From positions 337,179,076 through 337,243,075 of the forward strand of contig CM068368.1 in the NCBI GenBank assembly GCA_034769895.1: a stretch of DNA of 64,000 nucleotides, in the 5' to 3' direction. Each line of letters opens with the position of its first letter. Position 1 is the first letter of the stretch. The position numbers and the translations under genes were made by a program. The notes under the pieces are model-generated. The model was not told the DNA's origin, ran no database searches, and worked only from the letters and a program-made list of their open reading frames with translations. Positions 35,700 to 44,900 of this stretch are shown here, piece by piece. Source of the stretch: Magicicada septendecula (taxonomy: Eukaryota > Arthropoda > Insecta > Hemiptera > Cicadidae).

Positions 35700-36503
35700 C
35701 TATGAAACCTTTGTTTCACCTATACCACAAGACAAATTTGCCCTCTGTTCATACTCTACAGTTAAACTATCTCTCCATTCTTTCTCCAACTCATCAATAC
35801 TTATTACTGCTTCATTACTAACATCAACTGACTTTCTACTCTCAATATTACTACTATTATCTACTGTATCACTTTTTGATACCCCATTTTCACATTTATT
35901 ACCCGCTTTACTTGCAAAGCTCTTTACATTGTCATTTACTATAATTACTTGTTCAAGAATAACATTACATCGCTTATCTATATCATTTATACGTTTATTG
36001 ATATTAGAATTTTGTAGTTTCATCTTATTAATATCGCTCTTTATTTCATCCAATTTATGGTCATGTATATAAAAGCGTTTATTTAATTTATCGAATTTTG
36101 TCTCAAACTTTTCCTCATTACTATCAAAATGTTGATTAATATCGTTAAGTTTTACATTCTGTTCCTCGAAACTATAATTAATGTCCCCCTTAATTTCGTT
36201 AAATTTAGCGTTCAAATTTTCACACTTACTATCTATCTTTAACAACAACTGCATCATACTCATCATCTCACCACTGTCAGATTGATTACTTTTGTTAACT
36301 GATTTCGGGGTTATTTGAATCCCCGAGTCACCTATGTCAGCTGACTTACTTAATTCTCTATTTTGAACTAAGATTGGAGTCGAATGGACCTCCAACCCAC
36401 TCGTGACCGTTGATTCGGTCACACTATTTTCTTTATTGATATTTGTATCAAATTTATTTTCTGTATTGACTTCGGTTAAGTCAGTTATGCTGACTTCCAT
36501 CAT
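35700..36503 (-). CDS. Element B, Gag-like coiled-coil protein
   Basis: 267 codons: a Thr/Glu-rich N-terminus with SLEVHSTP-like text (GLEVHSTPILVQNRELSKSA) and SGIQITPKS, both shared with element D's first Gag ORF. A long coiled-coil-type stretch follows (residues about 80-190: MQLLLKIDSKCENLNAKFNE, QNVKLNDINQHFDSNEEKFE, LDEIKSDINKMKLQ), then an acidic tail (ISIDELEKEWRDSLTVEYEQ). Multimerisation is inferred from the coiled coil. No capsid motif (NP-x-x-FL, YW) was seen here, unlike elements A and D. Confidence 0.55.
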   Translation of the reverse strand: MMEVSITDLTEVNTENKFDTNINKENSVTESTVTSGLEVHSTPILVQNRELSKSADIGDSGIQITPKSVNKSNQSDSGEMMSMMQLLLKIDSKCENLNAKFNEIKGDINYSFEEQNVKLNDINQHFDSNEEKFETKFDKLNKRFYIHDHKLDEIKSDINKMKLQNSNINKRINDIDKRCNVILEQVIIVNDNVKSFASKAGNKCENGVSKSDTVDNSSNIESRKSVDVSNEAVISIDELEKEWRDSLTVEYEQRANLSCGIGETKVS

Positions 36504-36716
36504 CGTTATTCTTCATTTTATCTGGTGTTTTTTCTTTTTACCTATACTATTATACACACCTTATCTTACTTCTATGTCTAATATTTTGTGTATTTGTTTA
36601 TATCATACAAACTAACCATACCATTTCCCCTACTCCCAAATAACCCATTCTGCAGCATAATTAGGTCTGGCGAATGTAATAACAAATTACACTCGCCGTC
36701 CCTGTTCGGGCACCAC
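36504..36716 (-). promoter_or_regulatory. Element B leader and primer-binding site
   Basis: In element sense the 5' LTR edge (...GTTTCA) is followed by G and a tRNA-Lys3-type site at about 36699-36715 with one difference (TGGTGCCCGAACAGGGAC), then a short leader to the Gag ATG at 36503. Confidence 0.65.
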
Positions 36717-37789
36717 TGAAACTATATAAGTTCTATGCATTTATATTAAACTCTTCGATTCCCTGTTCGGGCGCCACTGAAACAATATAAGTTAATTCAA
36801 TATTAAACTCTTACCTTAGGGTTCTTTTCCAGAGTCGTACAGACGAAAACTGCTGCAGATAGGATTATTTGAGATGAACGGTATAAATATAAATATGCAG
36901 TTTATATTCAAACAAATGCTTCTGGTTTATTAAACAAGTTAATTATTTCGTTTTAGGCTACTTTGATAACAATTAAAGTTCTACTTGTTGAATTAAAAAT
37001 ACATTGAATAAGTAACAAATAATATAAAATCACACAGATTAACAAATGGAATCTTTCTTAATTCTAACCTAGTACAAATTATACATTTTTTGTATGAACC
37101 AATAAGTATTTATATCTCTTCCCCTTCTTATTTTCTTTTATAAAAAACAAAAAAACCTTTCCCTTAGAGATCTCAATTATTTAGGTTGACATGTAACCAT
37201 CAACATTTTTTTTATAAACTGATTCTTTAATATGCATATTTAGGGTTGTTAGTTACCCATCCACCGTGTGTGTCCCTGTGGTTTGTTGTACTGTGTTGCC
37301 CGTTTTCTTGGTTCTCGCGCACTCACGCCACCGTTGGTACTGAGTTTACTGTTTTTTTTTTGTTTAATTAAGTTCTCACTGATTTGCTTAATGGTTCCAC
37401 ATTATAATGTAAGATAAAGTTGGCCGACGTAATTTTACTCGCACTTAGATGTTTTATAGGCTGGCCGCGCAACTTTTTACATGTTTTATTAGATAGGCCG
37501 AATTTATTTTACGGCCTATCTTGAACACCCGAGGCCACTGTTTTTAATTAACGAACTTGCTGCTTACTACTGTCTGATGCTGACACTATGGTGACACACT
37601 GCATACTGTGATTCACAAAGACTGCTGCTGGGACTATTACGTAACACGTCTAGTCTGGCTGTCTAGACATCAATTGTTTATGCTAACATTGTATGTTGCA
37701 CTGGGGCACCTCACAGGTGAATGCTGACAATTAGAAAATTTACTGATTTGAATTAAAACGGGGGTAGCACACAATTCTGTACCGTTACA
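36717..37789 (-). repeat. Element B, 5' LTR with duplicated edge/primer-site unit
   Basis: Core 36778-37789 (1,012 bp). The extra unit at 36717-36777 contains a second primer site and a second LTR edge (TGAAACTATATAAG). It is the near-identical partner of 31740-32809. Confidence 0.85.
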
Positions 37790-37793
37790 ACAT

Positions 37794-38056
37794 GCTTGGA
37801 GAAAGCGTCTGTACAAACTACAAGATTCCTCATTCCCCTAGCTGCACGTGGTAGTGGTCCTAGAAAATCAATACATAACAATTCATGTTTATCACGTGTT
37901 ACAATATTACCCAGTTCAACTTAGGTATGCTGGTGTGGATATTTTGATGTTTGACAAGTATGGCAGGTTCGTAGTATAGATTTTATTTTCCTAGACATGT
38001 TCATCCAGATGAAGTCTTTTTTAAGTGTTAAGTAGCACTTATATGCACCTGCATGT
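37794..38056 (-). pseudogene. Element A second copy, remainder after element B
   Basis: Continues the interrupted integrase sequence (CTTGGAGAAAGCGTC on +, as at 14137) and matches 26023-26072 plus 26650-26815. The match ends at about 38056, and ordinary intron follows to 38590 with no gene seen. Confidence 0.7.
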
Positions 38057-38589
38057 GCTATTAACATTTCTGTGAACAATTAGATGAGTTGGTGTAAATA
38101 TAGGGTTCATCCAAGTAAAGAAACAAGCAGTATCATTTGACAAAATGATACGTTATGTATGGTATGATACACAAAAATAGTAATTAGGCTAAGAAATAAT
38201 CAAGTAATGTTTTACATCTTGCTTTTTTGTTTGTATATTTGTTTGTAACATGTTCAAAGTTTAATTTTTACTATTAAATAATGTTCAATGGCATGGATAT
38301 TTGTAGGAACACTTGTATAGGTTTTGTATAAGTCAAAGAAGGTCATTGTAGTGCAAAGAAGAAGTTGTAGTGCTTTATCCCACTAAAGTCATTGAATAGA
38401 CAGAACGTGGAATATAAAATGTTAGTGAATTGACCTCTTTGATTCTTGCTTGCAAGCCAGAATATATTTGGCATACACATATGAGCATTATCAAATGACT
38501 GACCTTGGCAGTTATTATACCAAGTCTGTAGATTGGAAGGAAAGAAAAAATGGTTTTTGTAAAAGCCTCACCGTAATGACCATGATTTT

Positions 38590-39120
38590 TTAAGGAACTT
38601 AAACAATGTTCTTTATGAACATTTGCAGAAGATTCCTATTTCTTCTGCAACCTCTGTAATAGTGATTCTGCGATCGGTAAGCACAAGCGCTTTAACTTTT
38701 TCCACGTTTTCATCATTGGTTGATGAGCTAGGACACCCAGACCTTGCGTCATCTTCGATGTCTTCTCAGCCTTCCTGAAAGCGTTTTTACCACTCATAAA
38801 CACGTGGTTGTGACATAGTATCGTTGCCAAAGGCCTTCTTTAACATTTTGAAAGCTTCGCTGCACTTAATTCCATTTTTAATGCAAAATTTTAGACAAAT
38901 TCTGCGATCCGACATTTCACCACACAAAAAATCGCCGAACACACTGAAGTATGTCTGACTCATTCACTCGCCAGACACAAACTGAGCGTCGCAGCTTGCT
39001 TCCCGCCTGATACATGCGTCACTGGCAGAACTACCAACTTAGAAAACAAAAATTACCTCGCTTAACACGATACAGTTCGCACAATTCAAAAATTATCTTT
39101 ACTTTTTGATCACACCTCGT
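38590..39120 (-). pseudogene. Mariner-type transposase remnant, N-terminal half
   Basis: Read on the minus strand from an ITR-like end at about 39120 (ACGAGGTGTGATCAAAAAGT). The sequence encodes FCIKNGIKCSEAFKMLKKAF, then SQPRVYEW, then DARSGCPSSSTNDENVEKV, and a helix-turn-helix type stretch (RRITITEVAEEIGI). This is the paired DNA-binding region typical of SETMAR-like mariner transposases. Frames are interrupted and the catalytic DDD half and the second ITR are missing. Confidence 0.75.
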
Positions 39121-39124
39121 ATTT

Positions 39125-40076
39125 GATCTCTGAGATTTGTGTGTAGTTGTAACATACTCAGAATGTATGAGGGCTGTTCCAAGACTGGCTGATATACAAC
39201 TGCAGTGCATGTGCAGTAGCGATCAGTATCTTTTACACGATTACACACACATCTGTCATCCATTTAGTTGTGTCTTGAGTTGTGATTGACAAAACATGGA
39301 GTCTTGTCATTGACTCTTGCAGCAGCTGTAAGGTGTGTGGTGGTATTTGTTGAAACATCCTGTTGTCTGCTTGGAATGTTGGTAATATCTGTGGCCCCAA
39401 ACTGATGGGTTTGTCCTGTGCTTTTGGTTGTCCTGGTCAATCTCCATGGGATTAAGGCGTACTAATTTGTCAATGTGGCTTTATCAAGTGGTTGACCTCT
39501 TGCATGCAGGTCCTGCCATCACAGGACTGAGGTATCGGATTGGGCAGATTTTGTGTACTTGAAGACTCACACTTCAGGGAAGATCAAAGCTGGTAAGTCC
39601 AGGACCAAGTTTGTGCAAGGGTACCATTGTGTCACTAAAATCTATCCAGCTAGATCTTACTCAGCGCGTTGAAACCAATGAGGATTAGTGATGACAGCTC
39701 TTGACTGGCTAACTTGGCAGCAGCATTTTTCAATGAGGGACTGCAAAAGCTGGTACCATAATATGATAAATGCCTATATATGGGTGGTGATCATGAGAAA
39801 AAGTTATATAGATGTGTATATAATTCAGTATTTCTTCTTTTTTCAATTTTCATTACCAGTTTGTTGGTGGTTAATTTTGGAATTGCCTTCATAATTTATC
39901 TTATAGTATTGTTTATATGCTAACAACTCGCAGGTAAGTAATAATCTTGCATATTTAATCTGACTTAATCTTACAGTCATTGTCTTTAAATAAACAAGTT
40001 GGAATGGATATGTAATATGTAATAAATCTTTCAATAAGAGTAATGTTGGATCTTACTTATTTATTGTATTGCACAG
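39125..40076. other. Intron end, no gene seen
   Basis: At 39166, TATGAGGGCTGTTCCAAG looks like a transposon terminus but no partner end was found. No coding potential was recognised in the following 500 bp. The Rop acceptor tract lies at 40050-40076. Confidence 0.35.
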
Positions 40077-40264
40077 GGTAACAGAAAGAGGGTATATCAA
40101 GTACCACGGAAAGAACGTATTACTGAGCAGACATACCAGATGTCACGATGGACACCGATTATCAAAGATTTAATGGAAGATTGTATTGATGATAAGCTTG
40201 ATCTGAAACATTTCCCCTTCCTAGGTGGACGAGCAGCTTCTTCAGGCTACCATGCTCCTACAAG
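40077..40264 (+). CDS. Rop: Rop/Unc18 coding exon after the giant intron
   Basis: Begins after TTGCACAG with [20 protein letters not shown], continues [20 protein letters not shown] and [17 protein letters not shown], and ends HAPT plus two bases at ACAAG|GTACAT (donor 40265). The RKERI[20 protein letters not shown] block is diagnostic of Munc18-1/Rop. Exon phase 0 in, phase 2 out. The next expected exon (the ARYGHW region) was not found to 64000, so the following intron exceeds 23 kb or the exon was missed. Confidence 0.95.
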
Positions 40265-40438
40265 GTACATGTCAACAAGATGAGGGTGGCTGAAAAGTAA
40301 TGCATAGTCGCTTATAACTCAGAAATGAAAGAGATGAAATAATGTGGATGAAAATTTTATTAGCAACAAGTAGTTAACATTTATTTTTCAACATAGTTTC
40401 CATTTAAAGGTATACATTTCTCCCAATGGGTGAACCAG

Positions 40439-40735
40439 TTATCTCACCCTGTCATTAAAGTATTCCAGAGGTCTTTCCTTGATCCATGACTTTGTTGCAT
40501 TCTTCATTTCATTATCTATGATGAAATTAATATTCTTAATGTCTCCCTTTAAATACAGAAAGAAATTAAAATCTAAGAGCGCCAAATCTGGTGAATATGG
40601 AGGGAATGGAATGGGTTTGATTTTCAACTATAAAACAGCTTCAGCTGAGATGTGTTTGGTTAGCATTATCATGTTGCAGGATTAGGGGCTTAGTGGATTT
40701 TTGAACATGACACATATATCTTCTAAAGTGGTTTA
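40439..40735 (-). pseudogene. Mariner transposase, C-terminal part
   Basis: Encodes the third catalytic region of mariner transposase: PPYSPDLALLDFNFFLYLKG, where the final Asp of PDLAPSD is kept as D in LLD, then a helical tail ending YFNDRV. An in-frame stop separates it from the upstream LQHDNA segment. Its N-terminal remainder lies beyond the LINE at 44243-44760. Confidence 0.7.
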
Positions 40736-40747
40736 ATGATTCTATAT

Positions 40748-43700
40748 ACTACTACTACTACTACTACTCTCCAGCACTACAGCCCATGGTGAGCCTTGGC
40801 TTCCGCTACGACCCGTCTCCACTCATCTCTGTCCATTGCCTTCAGTCTCCAGTTCCTAATGCCCATCTTTCTCAGATCTTCTTCTACATCCTGCTGCCAT
40901 CTTCTTTGAGGCCTGCCTCTTCTTCTTTTGCCCAGTATCGTTCCACTTAATATAGTTTTGGGCATCCTCGTAACATTCATATGGGATACGTGTCCCAGCC
41001 ATCTAATTCTAGCTGATTTTATGTGCCTCACCAGGTCTTGTCCACCAATCAACTGATTTATTTCACCATTATTTGGGATCCTATACATATTCCCCTCCTT
41101 CACCGGTCCAAATATCTGTCTCAAAATTTTTCTTTCAAAAATTCTTAGAGCGCTTATATCCTTATTTACGAGAGTCCATGTCTCGGATGCATAAGTAACA
41201 ACAGGTCTGATCAGTGTTTTATATAACATCAATTTGGTTCTTGGAGTTAGAAGCTTTGATTTCAGTAATGATTGGTTTGCATAGTAGGCTCTATTGCCGG
41301 TTATGATTCTATTTACTATTTCGCTGCTCACTCGGTTTTCATTATTCAGAATAACACCTAGGTACTTAAATTCTGTAACTCCTTGGAAACAGTAATGGCC
41401 TGTGTGAAGGTCTAGCAGTTCTCTATTTTCCTTCGCAGACACTTTCATGTATTTTGTTTTAGACTCATTGACTTCCAAACCAATTTTGCTTACTTCCCTC
41501 TCCATTTCAATAAAGGTATCTTTTAATACATTTTTGTTCCTGGCTATAAGCACAATATCATCCGCATATGCTCCTAGTTGCCTCGTCCTTTTGAAGATGT
41601 GTCCTCTGAAGTCTATCTTGTTTATAGCATAATGTAGTGCCAAGTTAAAGAGGGTCGCAGATATTGCATCACCCTGCTTTAATCCAGTACCAACCGTAAA
41701 ATCTCGGCTTTTGTTTCTTCCGAGAACTACTTTTCCCTTGAAATTGTTCAGACTGAGCAGTACCAGTCTCACAATCTTTTGAGGTACTCCCAATTCTTCC
41801 AATGCTATTCGCAACATTATTCGATTTACACTATCGAAGGCTTGCCTGAAATCTATAAACAGTATATGGATGTCAATACCATATTCAAAACATCTTTCGA
41901 GTGACTGCCTCTTGATGAAAATTTGATCGACTGTGCTCTGGTCGGCTCTAAATCCACTTTGATGTTCACTTAGGATTTCCTCTGCATATACATTTAGCCT
42001 ATCAAGGAAAATCATGGACAATATCTTATAGACACAGCTTAGCAGTGTTATGCCCCTATAATTGCTGCATACAGTTTTATCTCCTTTTTTAAAAACTGGG
42101 CATATTACTCCAGTCTTCCAGTCGTTTGGCATTGTCTCTTCCTCCCATACACTACATACTATATCATGAATTTGTGTAGTTAGTGCTTCACCGCCTTTTT
42201 TGATCAGTTCAGGGCTAAGCTGATCTTCGCCAGGCGCTTTCCCGTTCTTTAGTCGATTAATTGCTCTTCTCACTTCCTCAACTGAGGGAATTTCTACATA
42301 TGGTTCTGGACCTATTCTTACATTCTCTTCTACAGTCTCCATTGTGTCAGGCTTATTTAATATTTCTTCAAAATATTCAACCCATCTGTTGATGATCAGC
42401 CTGTCTTCTGCTATTAGTTTTCCATCTTTGTCTTTGCAGATATTTAGTTTTGGTTGATAACTTCTGTTTATACTTCTTACCTCATTATAGAGGTTTTTTG
42501 TTTTCTTCTGTTCTGATAATTCCTCTATTTTGCGCACCTTCTCCTTCATGTATTCTCTTTTTTTCTTCTTACATAAATGGTTTGCCTCGCATCTTCTAGC
42601 TCTATATCGGTCACTATTCTGTCTAGTGTTTCTCTCCAACATTTTCCTTCTATATTCCTTCTTTTTTTGTATAGCTTCTCTGCACTCGTCATCAAACCAT
42701 TCAGACTGTTTTCTCCTTTTCACACCTACTATCTCTCTAGCTGCCTCTATAACAGCTTCTTTCATGTTTGTCCACTTTTCTTCAATATTATTGATTTCCT
42801 CATCAAGTTTGTTAACTATCATTAGTTGGTATTGACCACAACATTGACCATCTTTAAGTTTATCGACATCCCATTTCATTCTTTTCTCTCCTTTATCTTT
42901 ATGGATCATAGCTAGCTTTTCTCTGACCACTGCTCTCACCAGATAGTGATCAGTATCACAGTTTGGACCTCTCATTGCTCTAGTGTCTACTACAGAGGTT
43001 GCATGTCTTTTGCTAACAAGGACGTGATCAATTTGATTCATTAGATCAGTCCCAGGGGCTTTCCGTGTCCCTAAGTGGATTCTTTTATGATCAAAACTGG
43101 TGCTTTTTATAATCATTCCGCACGCTGTAGCGAACTCTGCAAGCATTCTTCCATTGTCACTGGATTCATTGTGCAGGGAGAATTTCCCAGCAACGCCCTT
43201 CAGAAAATTCTCTTTTCCAATCTTAGCATTAAAGTCCCCCAGAATGATAACTAAGTCGTATTTTGGGACTGCTCCGTACACTCTAGTTAATTTTCCATAA
43301 AATTCCTCCTTCCCTGCATCTGATTTATCCTCAGTTGGTGCATGTACTGATATGAGTGTTATATTTCTGAAATGGCCTTTCATTCTTAGCTTGCATATTC
43401 TATCAGATATTGGTTCAATTCCAATTACCCTGTCAGATATTTTCTTGTTCATTATGAACCCAGTCCCAAACTGACCTGTTCTTGCTGTAGGTCCACTGTA
43501 AATGAACTTGAAATCTCTTTTCTCGATCACTCCTTGTCCTTGCCATCTAATCTCTTGTAAGGCAATAATATCCAAATGAAATCTGTTCATTCCATCAGCA
43601 ACTTCCCTCATCTTTCCTGGTTGCAGCATGGTCTGTACGTTCCACGTTCCGATGATCATTTATGCTTCCATTTGTCATCTTTTTTTCTTATCTTAATTCA

Positions 43701-44229
43701 ATGATTCGTGATGTGTGCTTCTCCTAATACTGTCCCACCCCGGAGATCCGAATGGGGGACTGTTTTACCTCCGGATATATTTTGAGCATTAGGATCATTC
43801 ATGATGTTTCCCTTCAACTTCTTCTTTCCCACTGACAAGTCGTTGGGTTTCTCTACAGTTATATTTTATGGTGTGGGTCATAAGCTCCACGACCAACCCC
43901 CATCCTGGAGGACCAGGGACACTTCTGTTGGCGTTACCATACCTTAGCTGGTCTGTTCCAGTTAATTATTTCGGGCGCTGGAAACTCGCCCTTCATCCTC
44001 TCTCATGTTTGCTACATGGCGCACAAACAGGCACGCCATGCACAAACAGGTCACGCGACTACAATTAGTCTTCGAGGACGTGAGAGTAGGATTTGTTGGC
44101 AGAGCTGAGTTCATCTAGAACCTCTGACTCTTTCGTCAGAAAACAGTGGACCTTTCTCAGAGTTTTGTTGCTATCTGGGCACCAGCAACCCAGATCGCCT
44201 CTGAGACCCTTTACTAACCTTTGACCCCC
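40748..44229 (-). mobile_element. Full-length RTE-like non-LTR retrotransposon
   Basis: Flanked by a perfect 13-bp duplication AATGATTCTATAT (40735-40747 and 44230-44242). The 3' end is a short (AGT)n tandem tail (40748-40768 as ACT on +) rather than poly(A), as RTE-type elements often show. About 3.48 kb with one ORF and a 570-bp 5' leader. Insertion into mariner sequence is precise. The intact ORF, perfect duplication and full length point to a recent insertion. Confidence 0.9.
40777..43659 (-). CDS. LINE ORF: apurinic endonuclease plus reverse transcriptase (960 aa)
   Basis: An intact single ORF. The AP-endonuclease domain (residues 1-240) starts MIIGTWNVQTM and carries E36 (LQEIRW), D142 and N144 (GDFNAK), D211 (IDHVLV) and D237/H238 (DTDHYL). 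The reverse transcriptase domain (about 455-780) has KNGKAPGEDQL, NYRGITLL, FIDFRQAFDS (D603), GLKQGD and YADD (D700, D701). The C-terminal region ends with LGHV, GKRRRGRP and DRDEWRRVV motifs. These proteins are often annotated craniofacial development protein 2-like. It nicks target DNA and primes reverse transcription there. RTE is favoured over Jockey or CR1 by the single ORF and short-repeat tail. Confidence 0.92.
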   Translation of the reverse strand: MIIGTWNVQTMLQPGKMREVADGMNRFHLDIIALQEIRWQGQGVIEKRDFKFIYSGPTARTGQFGTGFIMNKKISDRVIGIEPISDRICKLRMKGHFRNITLISVHAPTEDKSDAGKEEFYGKLTRVYGAVPKYDLVIILGDFNAKIGKENFLKGVAGKFSLHNESSDNGRMLAEFATACGMIIKSTSFDHKRIHLGTRKAPGTDLMNQIDHVLVSKRHATSVVDTRAMRGPNCDTDHYLVRAVVREKLAMIHKDKGEKRMKWDVDKLKDGQCCGQYQLMIVNKLDEEINNIEEKWTNMKEAVIEAAREIVGVKRRKQSEWFDDECREAIQKKKEYRRKMLERNTRQNSDRYRARRCEANHLCKKKKREYMKEKVRKIEELSEQKKTKNLYNEVRSINRSYQPKLNICKDKDGKLIAEDRLIINRWVEYFEEILNKPDTMETVEENVRIGPEPYVEIPSVEEVRRAINRLKNGKAPGEDQLSPELIKKGGEALTTQIHDIVCSVWEEETMPNDWKTGVICPVFKKGDKTVCSNYRGITLLSCVYKILSMIFLDRLNVYAEEILSEHQSGFRADQSTVDQIFIKRQSLERCFEYGIDIHILFIDFRQAFDSVNRIMLRIALEELGVPQKIVRLVLLSLNNFKGKVVLGRNKSRDFTVGTGLKQGDAISATLFNLALHYAINKIDFRGHIFKRTRQLGAYADDIVLIARNKNVLKDTFIEMEREVSKIGLEVNESKTKYMKVSAKENRELLDLHTGHYCFQGVTEFKYLGVILNNENRVSSEIVNRIITGNRAYYANQSLLKSKLLTPRTKLMLYKTLIRPVVTYASETWTLVNKDISALRIFERKILRQIFGPVKEGNMYRIPNNGEINQLIGGQDLVRHIKSARIRWLGHVSHMNVTRMPKTILSGTILGKRRRGRPQRRWQQDVEEDLRKMGIRNWRLKAMDRDEWRRVVAEAKAHHGL

Positions 44230-44242
44230 AATGATTCTATAT

Positions 44243-44900
44243 GCCACACAGAATTCACATATGACCAGCTTCCAGGTAGCTTGTCACGTACATGTGTTTG
44301 GCAGCCCAGTAATTTTTTCTAGAGGGTTGCATTTTAAATTTTGTGGATTGTGATGAATGAAAGATCCATTATTCCATGATTTGCCTTTTTTCTGTAATGA
44401 TGCACCAAAGTTTTGTCTCCTGTCAAAATATTGAAGAGCAAGTCATCGCCTTCTTCATGATAACATCTCAGAAGTTGTTCACAACATTATTTGTGTTGAT
44501 TTTTGTTCTATTCTATGAGATTGCATGACACCCTCCATGAACAGAATTATGCATCCACTTTTTTTATGCTTCTTGTCAGTCACAGAAACTGGTCAACCAC
44601 TGTGAGGTTCATCCTTGATATATGCTTTATCAGCTTCTGATGCAGAACATTTTATTGCCCACCTGTTCACAGTAGTTCGATCATCAGATTCATTACCATA
44701 CTGGCAATCATTATCATGGTTTCATTACTGGCTTTTAGATGACAGTGAATGTCACTTGTGTTCACTTTTTCAGTTTACAAATTTTATTTTGATCATTGTA
44801 TATTGTTTTAGATACAGGATTGACGTAGCACATGTACTTGATTCCATGGCAATGGCTACTGACAAATAAGAAGTGGGTAGAATTGAACAAGACTTAAAAT
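44243..44900 (-). pseudogene. Mariner transposase, N-terminal and middle part
   Basis: Minus-strand fragments: ESDDRTTVNRWAIKC with DEPHSG (HTH to catalytic linker), LLRCYHEEGDDLLFNILTGD (first catalytic Asp region), KTLVHHYRKKANHGIMDLSF. Frames are interrupted by several stops. It is continuous with 40439-40735 once the LINE is set aside. Confidence 0.75.

Larger units (their letters stand above)
31740..37789 (-). mobile_element. Element B: compact pol-less LTR element
   Basis: LTRs at 31801-32809 and 36778-37789, each preceded on the left by an extra edge/primer-site unit, so the repeats effectively start at 31740 and 36717. Flanked by ACAT at 31736-31739 and 37790-37793; the integrase of element A resumes exactly across it. 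On the minus strand: 5' LTR, primer site, Gag-like coiled-coil ORF (35700-36503), second ORF (35088-35663), non-coding part, hairpin, polypurine tract, 3' LTR. No protease, RT or integrase is seen. The LTRs differ at a handful of positions, so it is young. It looks structurally whole as a non-autonomous element. Confidence 0.85.
12225..38056 (-). mobile_element. Element A: gypsy-like LTR elements in tandem, carrying several later insertions
   Basis: On the minus strand. Order on the + axis: LTR (from 12225), integrase region, [hAT-1], [hairpin element], protease, Gag, second LTR (from 29375), a second integrase region, [element B], then an end at about 38056. The two LTR-plus-integrase stretches are close copies, so two elements share the central LTR. 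Reverse transcriptase was not found. It is broken in several places and old enough to hold four separate insertions, yet the copies are still highly alike. Confidence 0.8.
9402..40076 (+). other. Rop: Giant Rop intron (30.7 kb) filled with transposable elements
   Basis: Donor GTAATG at 9402 and acceptor TTGCACAG ending at 40076. The flanking codons (NVVVE, then [14 protein letters not shown]) join in phase and match the continuous Munc18 protein sequence, so no exon is missing between them. Most of its length comes from LTR and DNA elements inserted into one another. 9402-9960 is AT-rich with nothing recognisable. Confidence 0.9.

Noticed and set aside
42530-42835. Plus-strand hydrophobic frames over the LINE
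   Set aside because: Antisense shadows of the LINE reverse transcriptase ORF.
44800-44875. Possible Rop exon after a TTGTTTTAG acceptor
   Set aside because: The encoded text does not match the Munc18 segment expected after 40264 (ARYGHW...), and the stretch lies within mariner sequence.
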